In this document: positions 44,741 to 53,794 of the stretch, piece after piece | Layout: each line of letters begins with the position of its first letter | Position numbering within the stretch: the first letter of the stretch is position 1 | The notes under the pieces: model-generated | Told to the model about the DNA's origin: nothing | The model's input: the letters and a program-made list of their open reading frames with translations, nothing else | Databases searched by the model: none | Program-made: the position numbers and the translations under genes | Assembly (NCBI RefSeq): GCF_008711325.1 | Contig: NZ_VXDB01000003.1 | Span: forward strand, 62,001 to 126,000 | Source of the DNA: Roseibium sediminis | Lineage (GTDB): Bacteria > Pseudomonadota > Alphaproteobacteria > Rhizobiales > Stappiaceae | Reading direction: 5' to 3' | Length of the DNA: 64,000 nt

Positions 44741-45208
44741 TCAGACATCTTCGGGAGCGTGGCTTGCAACCTTTCGGCGCAACAACATGCGGTCGCGGGT
44801 CGAAACACCCAGCAATTCCGCTACCCGCCAAATGGTATTGTCCTCAAACTCGTGGACATGACCATCTGCATAAACGATTTCCCACATCATCTCGACAATG
44901 TTGAGACGTTCCTGTTCATCGGTCGAGCGCTTGAGAACCGATGTGAAACCGTAAAGGTCAACCGCCTCGCCATCCTTGCGCTTGGCAGCCTTGATGAGTT
45001 CGGTTGTTTCGTCGTCATTGAGCTGGAAGTGGTCCTTGAGAATTTCCCGAAGCTTTCTGCTTTCCCGCTCCTCGATAACACCATCAATATCGACAAGGTG
45101 AAACAGCAAGGCAGCGGCGGCCAGCCTTTTGTCATCTTCGGCGAATTCGATACGATCACTTTCGCCAAGTGTGAGTTCCTGAATGAAGTGCTTGAAAGCC
45201 TTAAGCAT
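44741..45208 (-). CDS. TerB family protein
   Basis: A 155-residue helical protein of the TerB_like group. LAAAALLFHLVDIDGVIEER carries the acidic cluster, and VEMMWEIVYADGHVHEFEDN repeats the DGxxxxxE pattern; TerB is an all-helical metal-binding fold. No other ter genes are nearby, so tellurite resistance should not be assumed; this single-gene version is widespread in alphaproteobacteria with unknown function. It precedes the amidotransferase gene in the same direction with a 72-bp gap. Confidence 0.82.
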   Translation of the reverse strand: MLKAFKHFIQELTLGESDRIEFAEDDKRLAAAALLFHLVDIDGVIEERESRKLREILKDHFQLNDDETTELIKAAKRKDGEAVDLYGFTSVLKRSTDEQERLNIVEMMWEIVYADGHVHEFEDNTIWRVAELLGVSTRDRMLLRRKVASHAPEDV

Positions 45209-45590
45209 GCCCCCGCCCTGCTTGTTATCGATTACAGCTGGAGCAGCCTTCCCCAGCTTTCACACGATTGTACCCTTGGAACAAATACTGACAAAATAAA
45301 TTAAATCATCAATTTTTCCCCATTCGCCTAACGAGGCTGCAACTTGTGCCAATTGCAGAGCCAATAATTCGGTTCAGAATTTATATCAAAATAAAACTTG
45401 ACTTATAAACTCAGAAATTTATTCCTGCGTCATTCACTCAAGTTTACACCTACCCGATGACATCCCATACCGTTTCCCGCCCGCACGAAACCGAATCCCG
45501 CGAAACCGCCGGATTAACGGTCCCCTTTTCCGGTTCTTGTCCTCGGGACCATTCTCTTTCGATCCTTGCAAACCCTGAAGGAACATCCTC
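45209..45590. other. 382-bp divergent region upstream of the iron-locus operon
   Basis: No gene seen. The AT-rich stretch 45300-45425 carries an iron-responsive-operator-like site (45399-45413), listed separately. The 165 bp from there to the imelysin ATG form a long leader with no clear hairpin-and-T-run terminator. Confidence 0.55.
45399..45413 (+). promoter_or_regulatory. RirA-type iron-responsive operator (TGA-N9-TCA) over a -35-like element
   Basis: TGACTTATAAACTCA matches the IRO-box pattern TGA-N9-TCA recognised by RirA in rhizobia. It overlaps TTGACT (45398-45403), which could be the -35 of the imelysin operon promoter, so iron-dependent repression is inferred. The consensus is short, so chance must be considered. 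Confidence 0.5.
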
Positions 45591-46859
45591 ATGAAAGCTC
45601 TTCGCATCGCCCTTCTGGCGACCGCGGCCGCCACGCTCGTCTCCCCTGCCGTCGCACATGACAGCCCTCAGGACGTGCTCTCAACTTATGGTGATATCGC
45701 CTTTGCGGCCTATTCAGATTCTCTGGACAGCGCGAAGAAACTTCAGGCATCCATCGACGCCCTGCTCGCCACCCCGAGCGCAGACACCTTGGCTGCTGCG
45801 CGCGCTGCATGGGTGGCTGCCCGCAATCCCTACCAGCAGACAGAAGCATTCCGCTTTGGAAACGCGATTGTTGACGATTGGGAAGGCCGGGTTAATGCGT
45901 GGCCGCTGGATGAAGGCCTGATCGACTATGTCGACGCGTCCTATGGCACTGAAGCCGAGGAAAACGATTTTTATATTGCCAACGTGATAGCCAACCCGGT
46001 TCTGAAAGTGGGTGGCGAAACCATTGATGCCTCGGTCATCACCGCTAGCTTTCTGCAAGACACACTGCAGGAAGCAGGTGAGGTCGAGGCAAATGTGGCA
46101 ACCGGATACCATGCCATTGAATTCCTGCTTTGGGGGCAGGATCTGAATGGCACGGGGCCGGGCGCAGGGAACCGTCCGGCCACTGATTTCGACACCGCGA
46201 ACTGCACAGGCGGCAATTGCGACCGCCGCGCCCAGTACCTGAAGGCCGCGACAGAGTTGCTGGTGTCCGATCTGGAGGAAATGGTCGTTGCCTGGGCTCC
46301 GGGCGGCGCAGCACGCGAAGATCTGGCGGGCAAGGGCGAGGCCGGCGGTCTTGCGACCATCCTGACCGGCATGGGCTCCCTGTCCTATGGCGAACTGGCT
46401 GGCGAACGCATGAAGCTCGGCCTGATGCTGCATGACCCTGAAGAAGAGCATGACTGCTTCTCCGACAACACGCACATGTCGCATTACAACGATGTTGTCG
46501 GCATCCGGAACGTCTATTTCGGCACCTACAAAAGCGAGTTCGGTCGTTCCGTCGAAGGTGCCTCCCTCGCCCACATGGTCGAGGACAAGAATCCGGCACT
46601 TGCCGCGGAAATGAAGGCAAAGCTGGATGCAACCCTTGCCGCCTTCGAGGCGATCAACGCGCGTGTCGCGGCAGGCGAAGCTTATGACCAGCTGATCGGC
46701 GAAGGCAATGACAGTGGCAATGCGGTCATTCAGGCAGCCGTCGATGCACTTGTCGACCAGACCACCTCCATCGAACGTGTCGTGAAGGTTCTCGGCCTGG
46801 AAGACATCGCGTTTGAAGGCTCCGACAGCCTCGACAACCCGACTTCGGTTTTCCAGTAA
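45591..46859 (+). CDS. Imelysin family iron-regulated periplasmic protein
   Basis: A 422-residue imelysin (peptidase M75-like, IrpA type) protein. It has a signal peptide (MKALRIALLATAAATLVSPA, cleavage near VAHD), the GxHxxE motif in GYHAIEFLLWG, and WPLDEGLIDYVD. AAGGAAC precedes the ATG. Imelysins are related to EfeO, the periplasmic iron-binding partner of EfeU, and are usually induced by iron limitation. It is the first gene of imelysin / di-heme oxidoreductase / imelysin / DUF1513 and lies behind an IRO-like site. Confidence 0.92.
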   Translation: MKALRIALLATAAATLVSPAVAHDSPQDVLSTYGDIAFAAYSDSLDSAKKLQASIDALLATPSADTLAAARAAWVAARNPYQQTEAFRFGNAIVDDWEGRVNAWPLDEGLIDYVDASYGTEAEENDFYIANVIANPVLKVGGETIDASVITASFLQDTLQEAGEVEANVATGYHAIEFLLWGQDLNGTGPGAGNRPATDFDTANCTGGNCDRRAQYLKAATELLVSDLEEMVVAWAPGGAAREDLAGKGEAGGLATILTGMGSLSYGELAGERMKLGLMLHDPEEEHDCFSDNTHMSHYNDVVGIRNVYFGTYKSEFGRSVEGASLAHMVEDKNPALAAEMKAKLDATLAAFEAINARVAAGEAYDQLIGEGNDSGNAVIQAAVDALVDQTTSIERVVKVLGLEDIAFEGSDSLDNPTSVFQ

Positions 46860-46951
46860 GTCACAAGTCCGGTCGGCAGACCTCTCTGCCGACCGTCATC
46901 TTGCGGGCCGCAAGGAGGGACGCGGCACGTTAAAGCCCGGATGCGAAACAA

Positions 46952-48481
46952 GTGCTCACCAACCTGCATGCAACGCACTTGGGGCTGATCGCCCTTTGTG
47001 CAAGTGTTTTCATTCAGCCGGTTTTCGCCGATGCGCCGCTGCCGCATCGCACGGACCTGTCCCTTGAAGATCGCAAACGTGTCGGCGAAATCCTGTCGCC
47101 TGCTGTCGATTTCAGCCAACTCGAGGCCTTTGAGGCGATGTCCGCAGGGGCTGGCACGTCCCGCAAGCGGGCCAATCGCGATGCCTTCTCCCATCCAACC
47201 GCCAACCTGAGTTTTGAAGAACAACAGGAGTTCCGTGCCGGAAACGGCCTGTTCAAGAAGCTCTGGACCTCTTCGCCTTCCTCAACCAAGGCGTCTGACG
47301 GACTGGGCCCGCTGTTCAACGCCCGGTCCTGCCAGGGTTGCCACCTGAAAGACGGGCGCGGTCGTCCACCCTTGCCCGGAGAAGACGCCGTCTCCCTGTT
47401 CTTGCGGCTCTCTATCCCTCCGCAAGACGAAGCTGACCGCAAGGCTCTCGCGAGTCGCACGCTTTTGCGTATTCCCGAACCCACCTATGGCGGCCAGTTT
47501 CAGTCCTTTGCCGTGACAGGCCTTCTCGCGGAAGGGAAGTTCGACATTGAGCTGGAGAATATCGTCATCCCTCTCAATGGCGGTGAGACTGCCGTCTTGC
47601 AAAAACCCGTCTATCGCATCCGCGATCTCGGTTTCGGACCAATGCATCCCGATACGATGACCTCGCCTCGGGTCGCTCCGCCGATGATCGGTCTTGGGCT
47701 CCTGCAGGCCATTCATCCCGGTGACCTTGAGGCCCTTGCAGATCCTGAGGATCTGGATGGAGACGGCATCTCGGGAAAACTGAGCCTGGTTCGCGATCCG
47801 GCAACCGGCGACATTGCAATCGGTCGCTTCGGCTGGAAGGCCTCCAATCCGTCTATTCGCGCACAGACCGCCGGAGCATTTTCAGGAGATATCGGCATCA
47901 GCACGCCGGACAAGCCAGAAAACTGGGGCGATTGCACCGAGCGACAATCCTCTTGCCGCACTATGCCGCACGGCGAACAGGCAAATCTTGGCCCCTCAGA
48001 GGCTCCCGATCCGGTGATGGACCTTGTCACCTTCTACTCGGAGAACCTTGCGGTTCCGATGCGTAGGAACGTCGACGATCCTGCCGTTTTACGCGGCAAG
48101 GACCTGTTTCACCAGATCGGCTGTGCGAGTTGCCATCAGCCAAAATTCGTGACCAGTCGGCAAGCCCCCAACCCGGCGCACCGCTTCCAGTTGATATGGC
48201 CCTATACCGACCTGCTCCTCCATGACATGGGTGAAGGTCTGGCCGATGACCGCCCTGTCGGCGATGCAAATGGCCGGGAGTGGCGCACCCCACCACTATG
48301 GGGGATAGGCCTCACGAAAACCGTTAACAACCACACCCGTTTCCTGCATGATGGCCGCGCGCGCAATCTGCTTGAAGCCGTGCTGTGGCATGGCGGCGAA
48401 GCCCAGTCCGCGCGGGACAAGGTGGTCGACCTGAAACCTGACGATCGCAAATCCCTGATTTCATTCCTGGAGTCTCTCTGA
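46952..48481 (+). CDS. Di-heme oxidoreductase (DHOR family, thiol oxidoreductase-like cytochrome)
   Basis: A 509-residue periplasmic di-heme c protein. GTG 46952 is the first start after an in-frame stop at 46931 and gives a clear signal peptide (ALCASVFIQPVFA). Two heme c sites are visible: SCQGCHLKDGRG and CASCHQPKFVTS; a late HDGRARNLLEAVLWHGGEAQ is typical of the family. Electron transfer in iron reduction or oxidation during uptake is inferred from context. It is 92 bp after the first imelysin and 1 bp before the second. Confidence 0.9.
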   Translation: MLTNLHATHLGLIALCASVFIQPVFADAPLPHRTDLSLEDRKRVGEILSPAVDFSQLEAFEAMSAGAGTSRKRANRDAFSHPTANLSFEEQQEFRAGNGLFKKLWTSSPSSTKASDGLGPLFNARSCQGCHLKDGRGRPPLPGEDAVSLFLRLSIPPQDEADRKALASRTLLRIPEPTYGGQFQSFAVTGLLAEGKFDIELENIVIPLNGGETAVLQKPVYRIRDLGFGPMHPDTMTSPRVAPPMIGLGLLQAIHPGDLEALADPEDLDGDGISGKLSLVRDPATGDIAIGRFGWKASNPSIRAQTAGAFSGDIGISTPDKPENWGDCTERQSSCRTMPHGEQANLGPSEAPDPVMDLVTFYSENLAVPMRRNVDDPAVLRGKDLFHQIGCASCHQPKFVTSRQAPNPAHRFQLIWPYTDLLLHDMGEGLADDRPVGDANGREWRTPPLWGIGLTKTVNNHTRFLHDGRARNLLEAVLWHGGEAQSARDKVVDLKPDDRKSLISFLESL

Positions 48482-48482
48482 C

Positions 48483-49562
48483 ATGCGCCTGCTCCTGACC
48501 GCATTCCTTCTCGGTCTTGCCCTTTCTCCTGCCGGGGCGACCCAGATCGACTTCACACCGCATGTGGACGGACTGATCTCCAACTATATTCGTCCCTCCA
48601 TGAAGGCCTTTGAGCAGCAGGCAAACCGCCTTCCCGATGCCGTTTCCCACGTCTGCAATGATCCCTCAAAGGCAAACAGGGCAGCGTTTGCGGAAACCTT
48701 GGGCGCGGTTGCGTCCGCTTTCGGCAAGGTCAGCTTTCTGCGCTATGGGCCGATGCTTGACGAAGATCGCCTGAACCGCATCGCGTTCCTTCCCGACCCG
48801 CGCGGCATCGCCCAGCGCCAGATCAACAAATTCCTTGCAAGCGATGAAGCCCGTTCGATCACGGCAGCAACTCTCAAGGACAAGAGTGTCGCCCTGCAAG
48901 GCCTGACCGCTCTTGAACTGATCGCCTTTGATCAGGATACCGGCGTCACTCTTGGGCAGCCGTCCCCGGACGCGGACATCCGCTGCCTTTATTCCAAGGC
49001 AATTGCCGGAAACGTTGCCGCGATCGCCGCCGACCTCAAGACCGCATGGGATGATCCGACCGGGTATTCATCGGTCCTTCTGGAGCATGGCGATGCCAAC
49101 CCGGTTCACAAGAGCGGACAGGAAGCGATGGAAACGGTGTTCAACGCCCTTCCGGTAGCCCTCATCATTCTCAAGGACCAGCATATCCTGCCCGTGATCG
49201 GCAAGGGAAAGGACGCAGCAAAACCTTCCCGCCTGCCGTTCTCGCGTTCAGGCAACGGCCTTACCTACATCGCTGCAAGCCTTTCCGGCGTTCAGGGCGC
49301 ACTGAAATCTCTTCAGGTTGAAGGTGAGCTTGATGACGATTATCGCTGGGTTCCCGGATCGATCGATTTCGAACTGCGAAATGCCGTAGCCCTCGTCAGC
49401 AAGACCACGCCACCTCTTCGTCAGACATTCCAGACATCGGGAGCATTTGAAACCTTGTCGGCGCTGGTTCTTGCCATCGACTCGATCAACACCACGCTCA
49501 CCAAGGAACTGTCTGCAGCACTCCAACTTACGGCTGGATTCAATGCGCTGGATGGCGACTAA
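48483..49562 (+). CDS. Second imelysin family protein, GxHxxE His missing
   Basis: A 359-residue periplasmic imelysin-like protein with a signal peptide (MRLLLTAFLLGLALSPAGAT). FGKVSFLRYGPMLDEDRLNR and FLPDPRGIAQRQINKFLASD are family features. In the region equivalent to GxHxxE it has LQGLTALELIAFD, with Thr at the His position. It is therefore a divergent paralogue of 45591-46859, perhaps with altered metal binding. It begins one base after the di-heme gene stop, and the DUF1513 gene overlaps its end. Confidence 0.88.
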   Translation: MRLLLTAFLLGLALSPAGATQIDFTPHVDGLISNYIRPSMKAFEQQANRLPDAVSHVCNDPSKANRAAFAETLGAVASAFGKVSFLRYGPMLDEDRLNRIAFLPDPRGIAQRQINKFLASDEARSITAATLKDKSVALQGLTALELIAFDQDTGVTLGQPSPDADIRCLYSKAIAGNVAAIAADLKTAWDDPTGYSSVLLEHGDANPVHKSGQEAMETVFNALPVALIILKDQHILPVIGKGKDAAKPSRLPFSRSGNGLTYIAASLSGVQGALKSLQVEGELDDDYRWVPGSIDFELRNAVALVSKTTPPLRQTFQTSGAFETLSALVLAIDSINTTLTKELSAALQLTAGFNALDGD

Positions 49563-50700
49563 ACCCCTGCATGTAGATCGCCGAAACTTTCTTGCAGGAC
49601 TTGGCGGGGCAGCGCTGCTTGGCGGGTTGGCAGGTCCATCCGCGAGCTTCGCGAATGTCCTTCTCGGCAGCGGAGCAAGCGACATCCCCCTTTTCGCCAG
49701 CCCGTTGATGGATGCCAGCGGGTCCTATGCCGTCGGCATTTTCGACGAGGCCGGGCAAGAATACGCCCGCGTCGGCTTGCCAGATCGTGGCCATGGCATC
49801 GCTGTTTCGCCAGACCGCCAGACGCTGGTAACCTTCGCGAGACGACCGGGGACCTTTGCGCTTGTGCTTCGCCCGTTTGAAAATGCCGAGCCCCAGCTTA
49901 TTACCTCGGAGGCCGGGCGGCATTTTTATGGTCACGGCACGTTTTCGGCGGACGGTCGACTGCTCTATGCGGTGGAGAATGATTTTGGCGGCAACAGAGG
50001 ACTGCTGGGCGTTTATGATGTTTCAGGACGCACGGCGCGCCGCGTCGGCGAAATCGAAACCGGCGGGATCGGACCCCATGAAGTGCTGCTGTGCCCCGAT
50101 AGCAAATCGCTGGTGGTTGCTAATGGCGGCATCCTGACCCATCCGGATCAGCCCCGCGAAAAACTCAATCTCGATACGATGCAGCCCTCTGTTGCCTTCA
50201 TCGACTGCGCCACCGGGGATCTGACAATTCAACACCGGCTGGAAGCGTCACTCCACCAACTGTCCCTTCGCCACATGACGATTGACGCCAAGGGCCGAAG
50301 CTGGGTCGGCGCCCAGCATGAAGGCGCGGAATCCGACACCCCTCCGCTGGTCGCACATTTCTCCCAGGACCAAGCGATTACCTTGTGCGAACTTCCTGAC
50401 AACCTGACCGGACAGTTGGCCAACTATATCGGCTCGGTTACGGCAAACTCTTCAGGTGACGTCATTGCCACGTCCGCTCCCCGCGCTGGCAAGGTGGTCT
50501 TCTGGAATGCCGACAATGGCCAGTGCATCGGCTCTGCCAATATTCCCGATGCCTGCGGGGTAGCCCCGATCGATCGTTCAAGCTTCATGATTTCGGACGG
50601 TCTCGGCGGCATGTCGTTCCTCGAAGCGCCGGATGACACGCCTTTGGTTCTGGCCCGCTCACTTGGAACATCCTGGGACAATCACATGACGGCCCTCTGA
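49552..50700 (+). CDS. DUF1513 domain protein, Tat-exported beta-propeller
   Basis: A 382-residue protein from the ATG at 49552 (ATG 49543 is an alternative). The N-terminus is Tat-like: RRNFLAGLGGAALLGGLAG. The rest consists of repeated blade-like segments such as GHGIAVSPDRQTLVTFARRP and GPHEVLLCPDSKSLVVANGG, consistent with a seven-bladed propeller. DUF1513 genes regularly accompany imelysin and di-heme oxidoreductase genes; their role in iron uptake is not established. The start lies inside the preceding gene, indicating translational coupling. Confidence 0.88.
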   Translation: MATKPLHVDRRNFLAGLGGAALLGGLAGPSASFANVLLGSGASDIPLFASPLMDASGSYAVGIFDEAGQEYARVGLPDRGHGIAVSPDRQTLVTFARRPGTFALVLRPFENAEPQLITSEAGRHFYGHGTFSADGRLLYAVENDFGGNRGLLGVYDVSGRTARRVGEIETGGIGPHEVLLCPDSKSLVVANGGILTHPDQPREKLNLDTMQPSVAFIDCATGDLTIQHRLEASLHQLSLRHMTIDAKGRSWVGAQHEGAESDTPPLVAHFSQDQAITLCELPDNLTGQLANYIGSVTANSSGDVIATSAPRAGKVVFWNADNGQCIGSANIPDACGVAPIDRSSFMISDGLGGMSFLEAPDDTPLVLARSLGTSWDNHMTAL

Positions 50701-50847
50701 CGGGACGGGGTGTCATTCGAAAAACTGACGGGTCTCCCTTATTTCGCCGCGGTTTCAGGACATGGTTGTCAATGAATGTGCCTTGACGTTACGGTCCGGC
50801 CAAATATTGCAGTCCAGTGTCCACTGATTCGGACGAGGGAGTTCTAA

Positions 50848-53709
50848 ATGCGGCGCATCTTGCTGGGGCTTGCGAGCCTCCTTTTCCTCGCTGTCGCAGC
50901 CATCTTGATCATCCCGTTCTTCCTGCCGAAGGACGTGATCAAGAACCAGGTGATTGCGGAAATCGACAACCGGTTCGGCTGGCAATTGCGGCTCGACGGA
51001 CCTGTGAGCCTGTCGCTGTTTCCCGGCTTTTCCCTCCATGCAAGCGACGTTGGCATATCCGGAGAGGCCGGAGCAGACGGTATAGAATTCGCATCTGCTC
51101 GGGACATCGAAATCGGACTTGGCTGGGCCGGCCTTCTGGGCGGCGAGATTCAGGTCACGGGCATTCGCCTCGACCAACCGGCAATCCTGATGGATATCGG
51201 CCCACGCGGTCTTGCCAGCTGGGAGCCACGCCGCGGCTTCATGCAGGAAGTCGAAGCGCAGGAGACGGCGCGGACAGAGCCCGCAAATGCCCCATCTTCG
51301 ACGCCGGAAACATCTGCCGGTGAAGGACCAGCCGCAACCTCGATCCTGCAACGCATCGGGATTGACCGCGTCGAAATCGTCGAGGGCACCCTGCAGTATC
51401 GTGACCACAGGTCCGGCTCGGATGTGCGCGTTTCGAACCTCAACCTGCTTCTGAAAGCCAGCGACCTCGACGGCCTCGTTGAACTGGACAGCAAGTTCCG
51501 CTTCAAAGACAAGCCCTTCGAGGTTCAGGCAAATGTCGACAACCCCCTTGCTCTGGTTGCCGGGGACATCCGCCCGATCCGTCTCGATCTGTCGAGCGAC
51601 GAAACAAGGATAGGCCTTGAGGGCAATGCCGGTATCTTGCCGCTGCGCGTGGACCTTGCTGTGAAGGGATCGGCCCCCGGCTTGCAGGCACTGGCCGCTC
51701 TAGCAGACACACAGATGCCGTCCATTCCCGGCGCACTGGACCTCTCGGGGCGCATTGAAGGCACGGATGCTGCCGTTTCCCTGACCAATCTTGTCATTGC
51801 CCTTGGCGAAATGGCAGTCAACGGATCGGTTGACGTCAATCTCGGCAGCCAGATCCCGGAAACGGCTGGACGCCTTGTTGTTCAAAACGCATCGCTCACC
51901 GAGGTTCTCGCCCTTGCCGGTCAAACACGCCCTGCCAGCGGATTACTTGGCGCAGATGTCGCCTTCAGCATGCAGGGCCTTGATGCACCAACCATCCTGT
52001 CGACGCTAAACGCCAACGGCGCGCTCTCTCTCACTGATGGACGGGTGGGGGGCCTTGGCCTTGCGTCCTCCTTCAACAATGATCCTGCTGCAGATGAGAT
52101 CCGAGACCTATCCCTGCGGGTGGATGTGAGCGGCCTCGACAGCCCCATTCGCCTGACGGGCGGCCTCTCCTGGAGAAACGAAGGCTTCTCCGTGACCGGT
52201 AACGCGTCCGTTGCCCCAATTCTGGCAGGCCTTGCAGCTCCGGTTGCAGTCAACATCAAGAACCGGCAAGTCGCCCTCGGTTTCGATGGACAGGCAAGCA
52301 CTTCCGGCGCTATTGACGGCGCAGTCACAATTGACACGCCAAATCTCCGCAACCTTCTCGCATGGATAGGTCAACCGGTTGAGGCCGGAAACGGCCTGCA
52401 GAAATTCATGGCGTCCGGCCTGTTCTCGGTAAACGAGCGCTCCGTCTCGTTCGAAGAAGCAAGCTTCATGCTTGACGACACCTCGGGACGCGGCAGCGGA
52501 ACGGTGCTTCTGGGCGACCGGCCGTCGATCAAGGCGCGTCTGGCCCTCTCCAACCTGGCGCTTGACCCGTATATGCAAGGCGGTGGACAGGCTGCTGCTG
52601 CGCCCAAGGCCAGCGGAGGAACCGCGCCTGCTCCATCGGGAGCACCAGCTCCTGCCTCGTCTTCGAACTGGAGTTCGGCCCCAATCGATTTTTCGGGCTT
52701 GCGCGCGGTCGATGCCGACTTCGATATCTCGACCCAGTCCATCACCATGGACAAAATCAAGATTGGCCAAAGCCGACTGACAGCCACCATCAAGGGTGGC
52801 GTCCTCAATGCTCAGCTCGCCGAGCTGCAGCTCTATAATGGAAGCGGGTCTGGAGCGGTGACACTGAATGGTGCGGCCTCCGTTCCGGAAATCTCCGCCA
52901 AATTTTCACTCAAGGGGCTAAGTGCCTATCCGTTCCTGCGGGATTCCGCGGACTTTGAATGGCTGGAAGGCTCTACCGCACTCGCGCTCGACGTGTCGAC
53001 GCGGGGGCAAAGCCAGAAAGCGCTCGTCGAAGCATTGAACGGCACAGCCAGTTTTGCCTTTCACGACGGCGCCATCCGCGGGATCAACATTCCGCGCATG
53101 GTACGTGGCCTGACCGTCGAGACCCTCTTGGGCTGGCAGGAAAATCCGGCAGAAAAGACAGACTTCAGTGCCTTAAGCGCGAGTTTCCAGATTCAGAATG
53201 GCCTTGCCACAAATCAGGACCTGCAACTTGCCGGGCCGTTGATCAATGTCAGCGGCGGCGGAACGACCAATCTGGCTGCGCAAACCCTCGATTGGCGCAT
53301 TGAGCCTCAGATTGTTCCCACCCTTGACGGTCAAGCCCCGGCTCCGCGCAAGAAGGGAGCAGACAAGAAGTTTGCAGGTCTTGGCGTTCCGGTCATCATC
53401 CGGGGCAGCTGGAACAACCCGCAATTCTATCCCGATATTCAGGGCATCCTGGAAAACCCGGAGCTCGCCTATCAGCAACTTCAGGCTCTGGGCGGCGGGT
53501 TGTTCAAGGACCTGAACAAGAAGCCGGAAGAAGCCCTTGTCGACACGGCCAACAAGGTCATCGAACGGGCAACAGGCGGCAAGGCGCAGATCGACGTGCA
53601 AAAGGTCATCGACGGGGAAGTCGACGACAAGCAGATCCTCGAAGCCGTCGAGCAAGGCTTCGGGCTGCCCTCCGGCCTCCTGCAGTCATTCGGCATCAAG
53701 AAGAACTGA
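50848..53709 (+). CDS. AsmA family protein
   Basis: A 953-residue protein with one N-terminal membrane segment (MRRILLGLASLLFLAVAAIL) and a long periplasmic region of beta-rich repeats. The N-terminal AsmA domain has GWQLRLDGPVSLSLFPGFSL; the C-terminal part has TLDWRIEPQIVPTL and GVPVIIRGSWNNPQFYPDIQ. A Pro/Ala/Ser-rich linker lies near residue 590. AsmA-like proteins are thought to move or organise phospholipids between membranes. GAGGGAGTTC precedes the ATG. It is a single gene closed by a terminator. Confidence 0.93.
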   Translation: MRRILLGLASLLFLAVAAILIIPFFLPKDVIKNQVIAEIDNRFGWQLRLDGPVSLSLFPGFSLHASDVGISGEAGADGIEFASARDIEIGLGWAGLLGGEIQVTGIRLDQPAILMDIGPRGLASWEPRRGFMQEVEAQETARTEPANAPSSTPETSAGEGPAATSILQRIGIDRVEIVEGTLQYRDHRSGSDVRVSNLNLLLKASDLDGLVELDSKFRFKDKPFEVQANVDNPLALVAGDIRPIRLDLSSDETRIGLEGNAGILPLRVDLAVKGSAPGLQALAALADTQMPSIPGALDLSGRIEGTDAAVSLTNLVIALGEMAVNGSVDVNLGSQIPETAGRLVVQNASLTEVLALAGQTRPASGLLGADVAFSMQGLDAPTILSTLNANGALSLTDGRVGGLGLASSFNNDPAADEIRDLSLRVDVSGLDSPIRLTGGLSWRNEGFSVTGNASVAPILAGLAAPVAVNIKNRQVALGFDGQASTSGAIDGAVTIDTPNLRNLLAWIGQPVEAGNGLQKFMASGLFSVNERSVSFEEASFMLDDTSGRGSGTVLLGDRPSIKARLALSNLALDPYMQGGGQAAAAPKASGGTAPAPSGAPAPASSSNWSSAPIDFSGLRAVDADFDISTQSITMDKIKIGQSRLTATIKGGVLNAQLAELQLYNGSGSGAVTLNGAASVPEISAKFSLKGLSAYPFLRDSADFEWLEGSTALALDVSTRGQSQKALVEALNGTASFAFHDGAIRGINIPRMVRGLTVETLLGWQENPAEKTDFSALSASFQIQNGLATNQDLQLAGPLINVSGGGTTNLAAQTLDWRIEPQIVPTLDGQAPAPRKKGADKKFAGLGVPVIIRGSWNNPQFYPDIQGILENPELAYQQLQALGGGLFKDLNKKPEEALVDTANKVIERATGGKAQIDVQKVIDGEVDDKQILEAVEQGFGLPSGLLQSFGIKKN

Positions 53710-53735
53710 CCCCATCCATTGCAGATTCGAAAGTG

Positions 53736-53765
53736 CACCGGCTTCCTAGGGAAGCCGGTGTTTTC
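53736..53765 (+). terminator. Rho-independent terminator after the AsmA gene
   Basis: CACCGGCTTC (53736-53745), 5-nt loop, GAAGCCGGTG (53751-53760), followed by TTTTC. Confidence 0.88.
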
Positions 53766-53794
53766 ATTTTCCTGCATTGGACGGATCGAAAGCT

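Noticed and set aside
44741..45208. Tellurite resistance locus
   Set aside because: Only one TerB-type gene is present; other ter genes are absent, so the phenotype should not be assigned.
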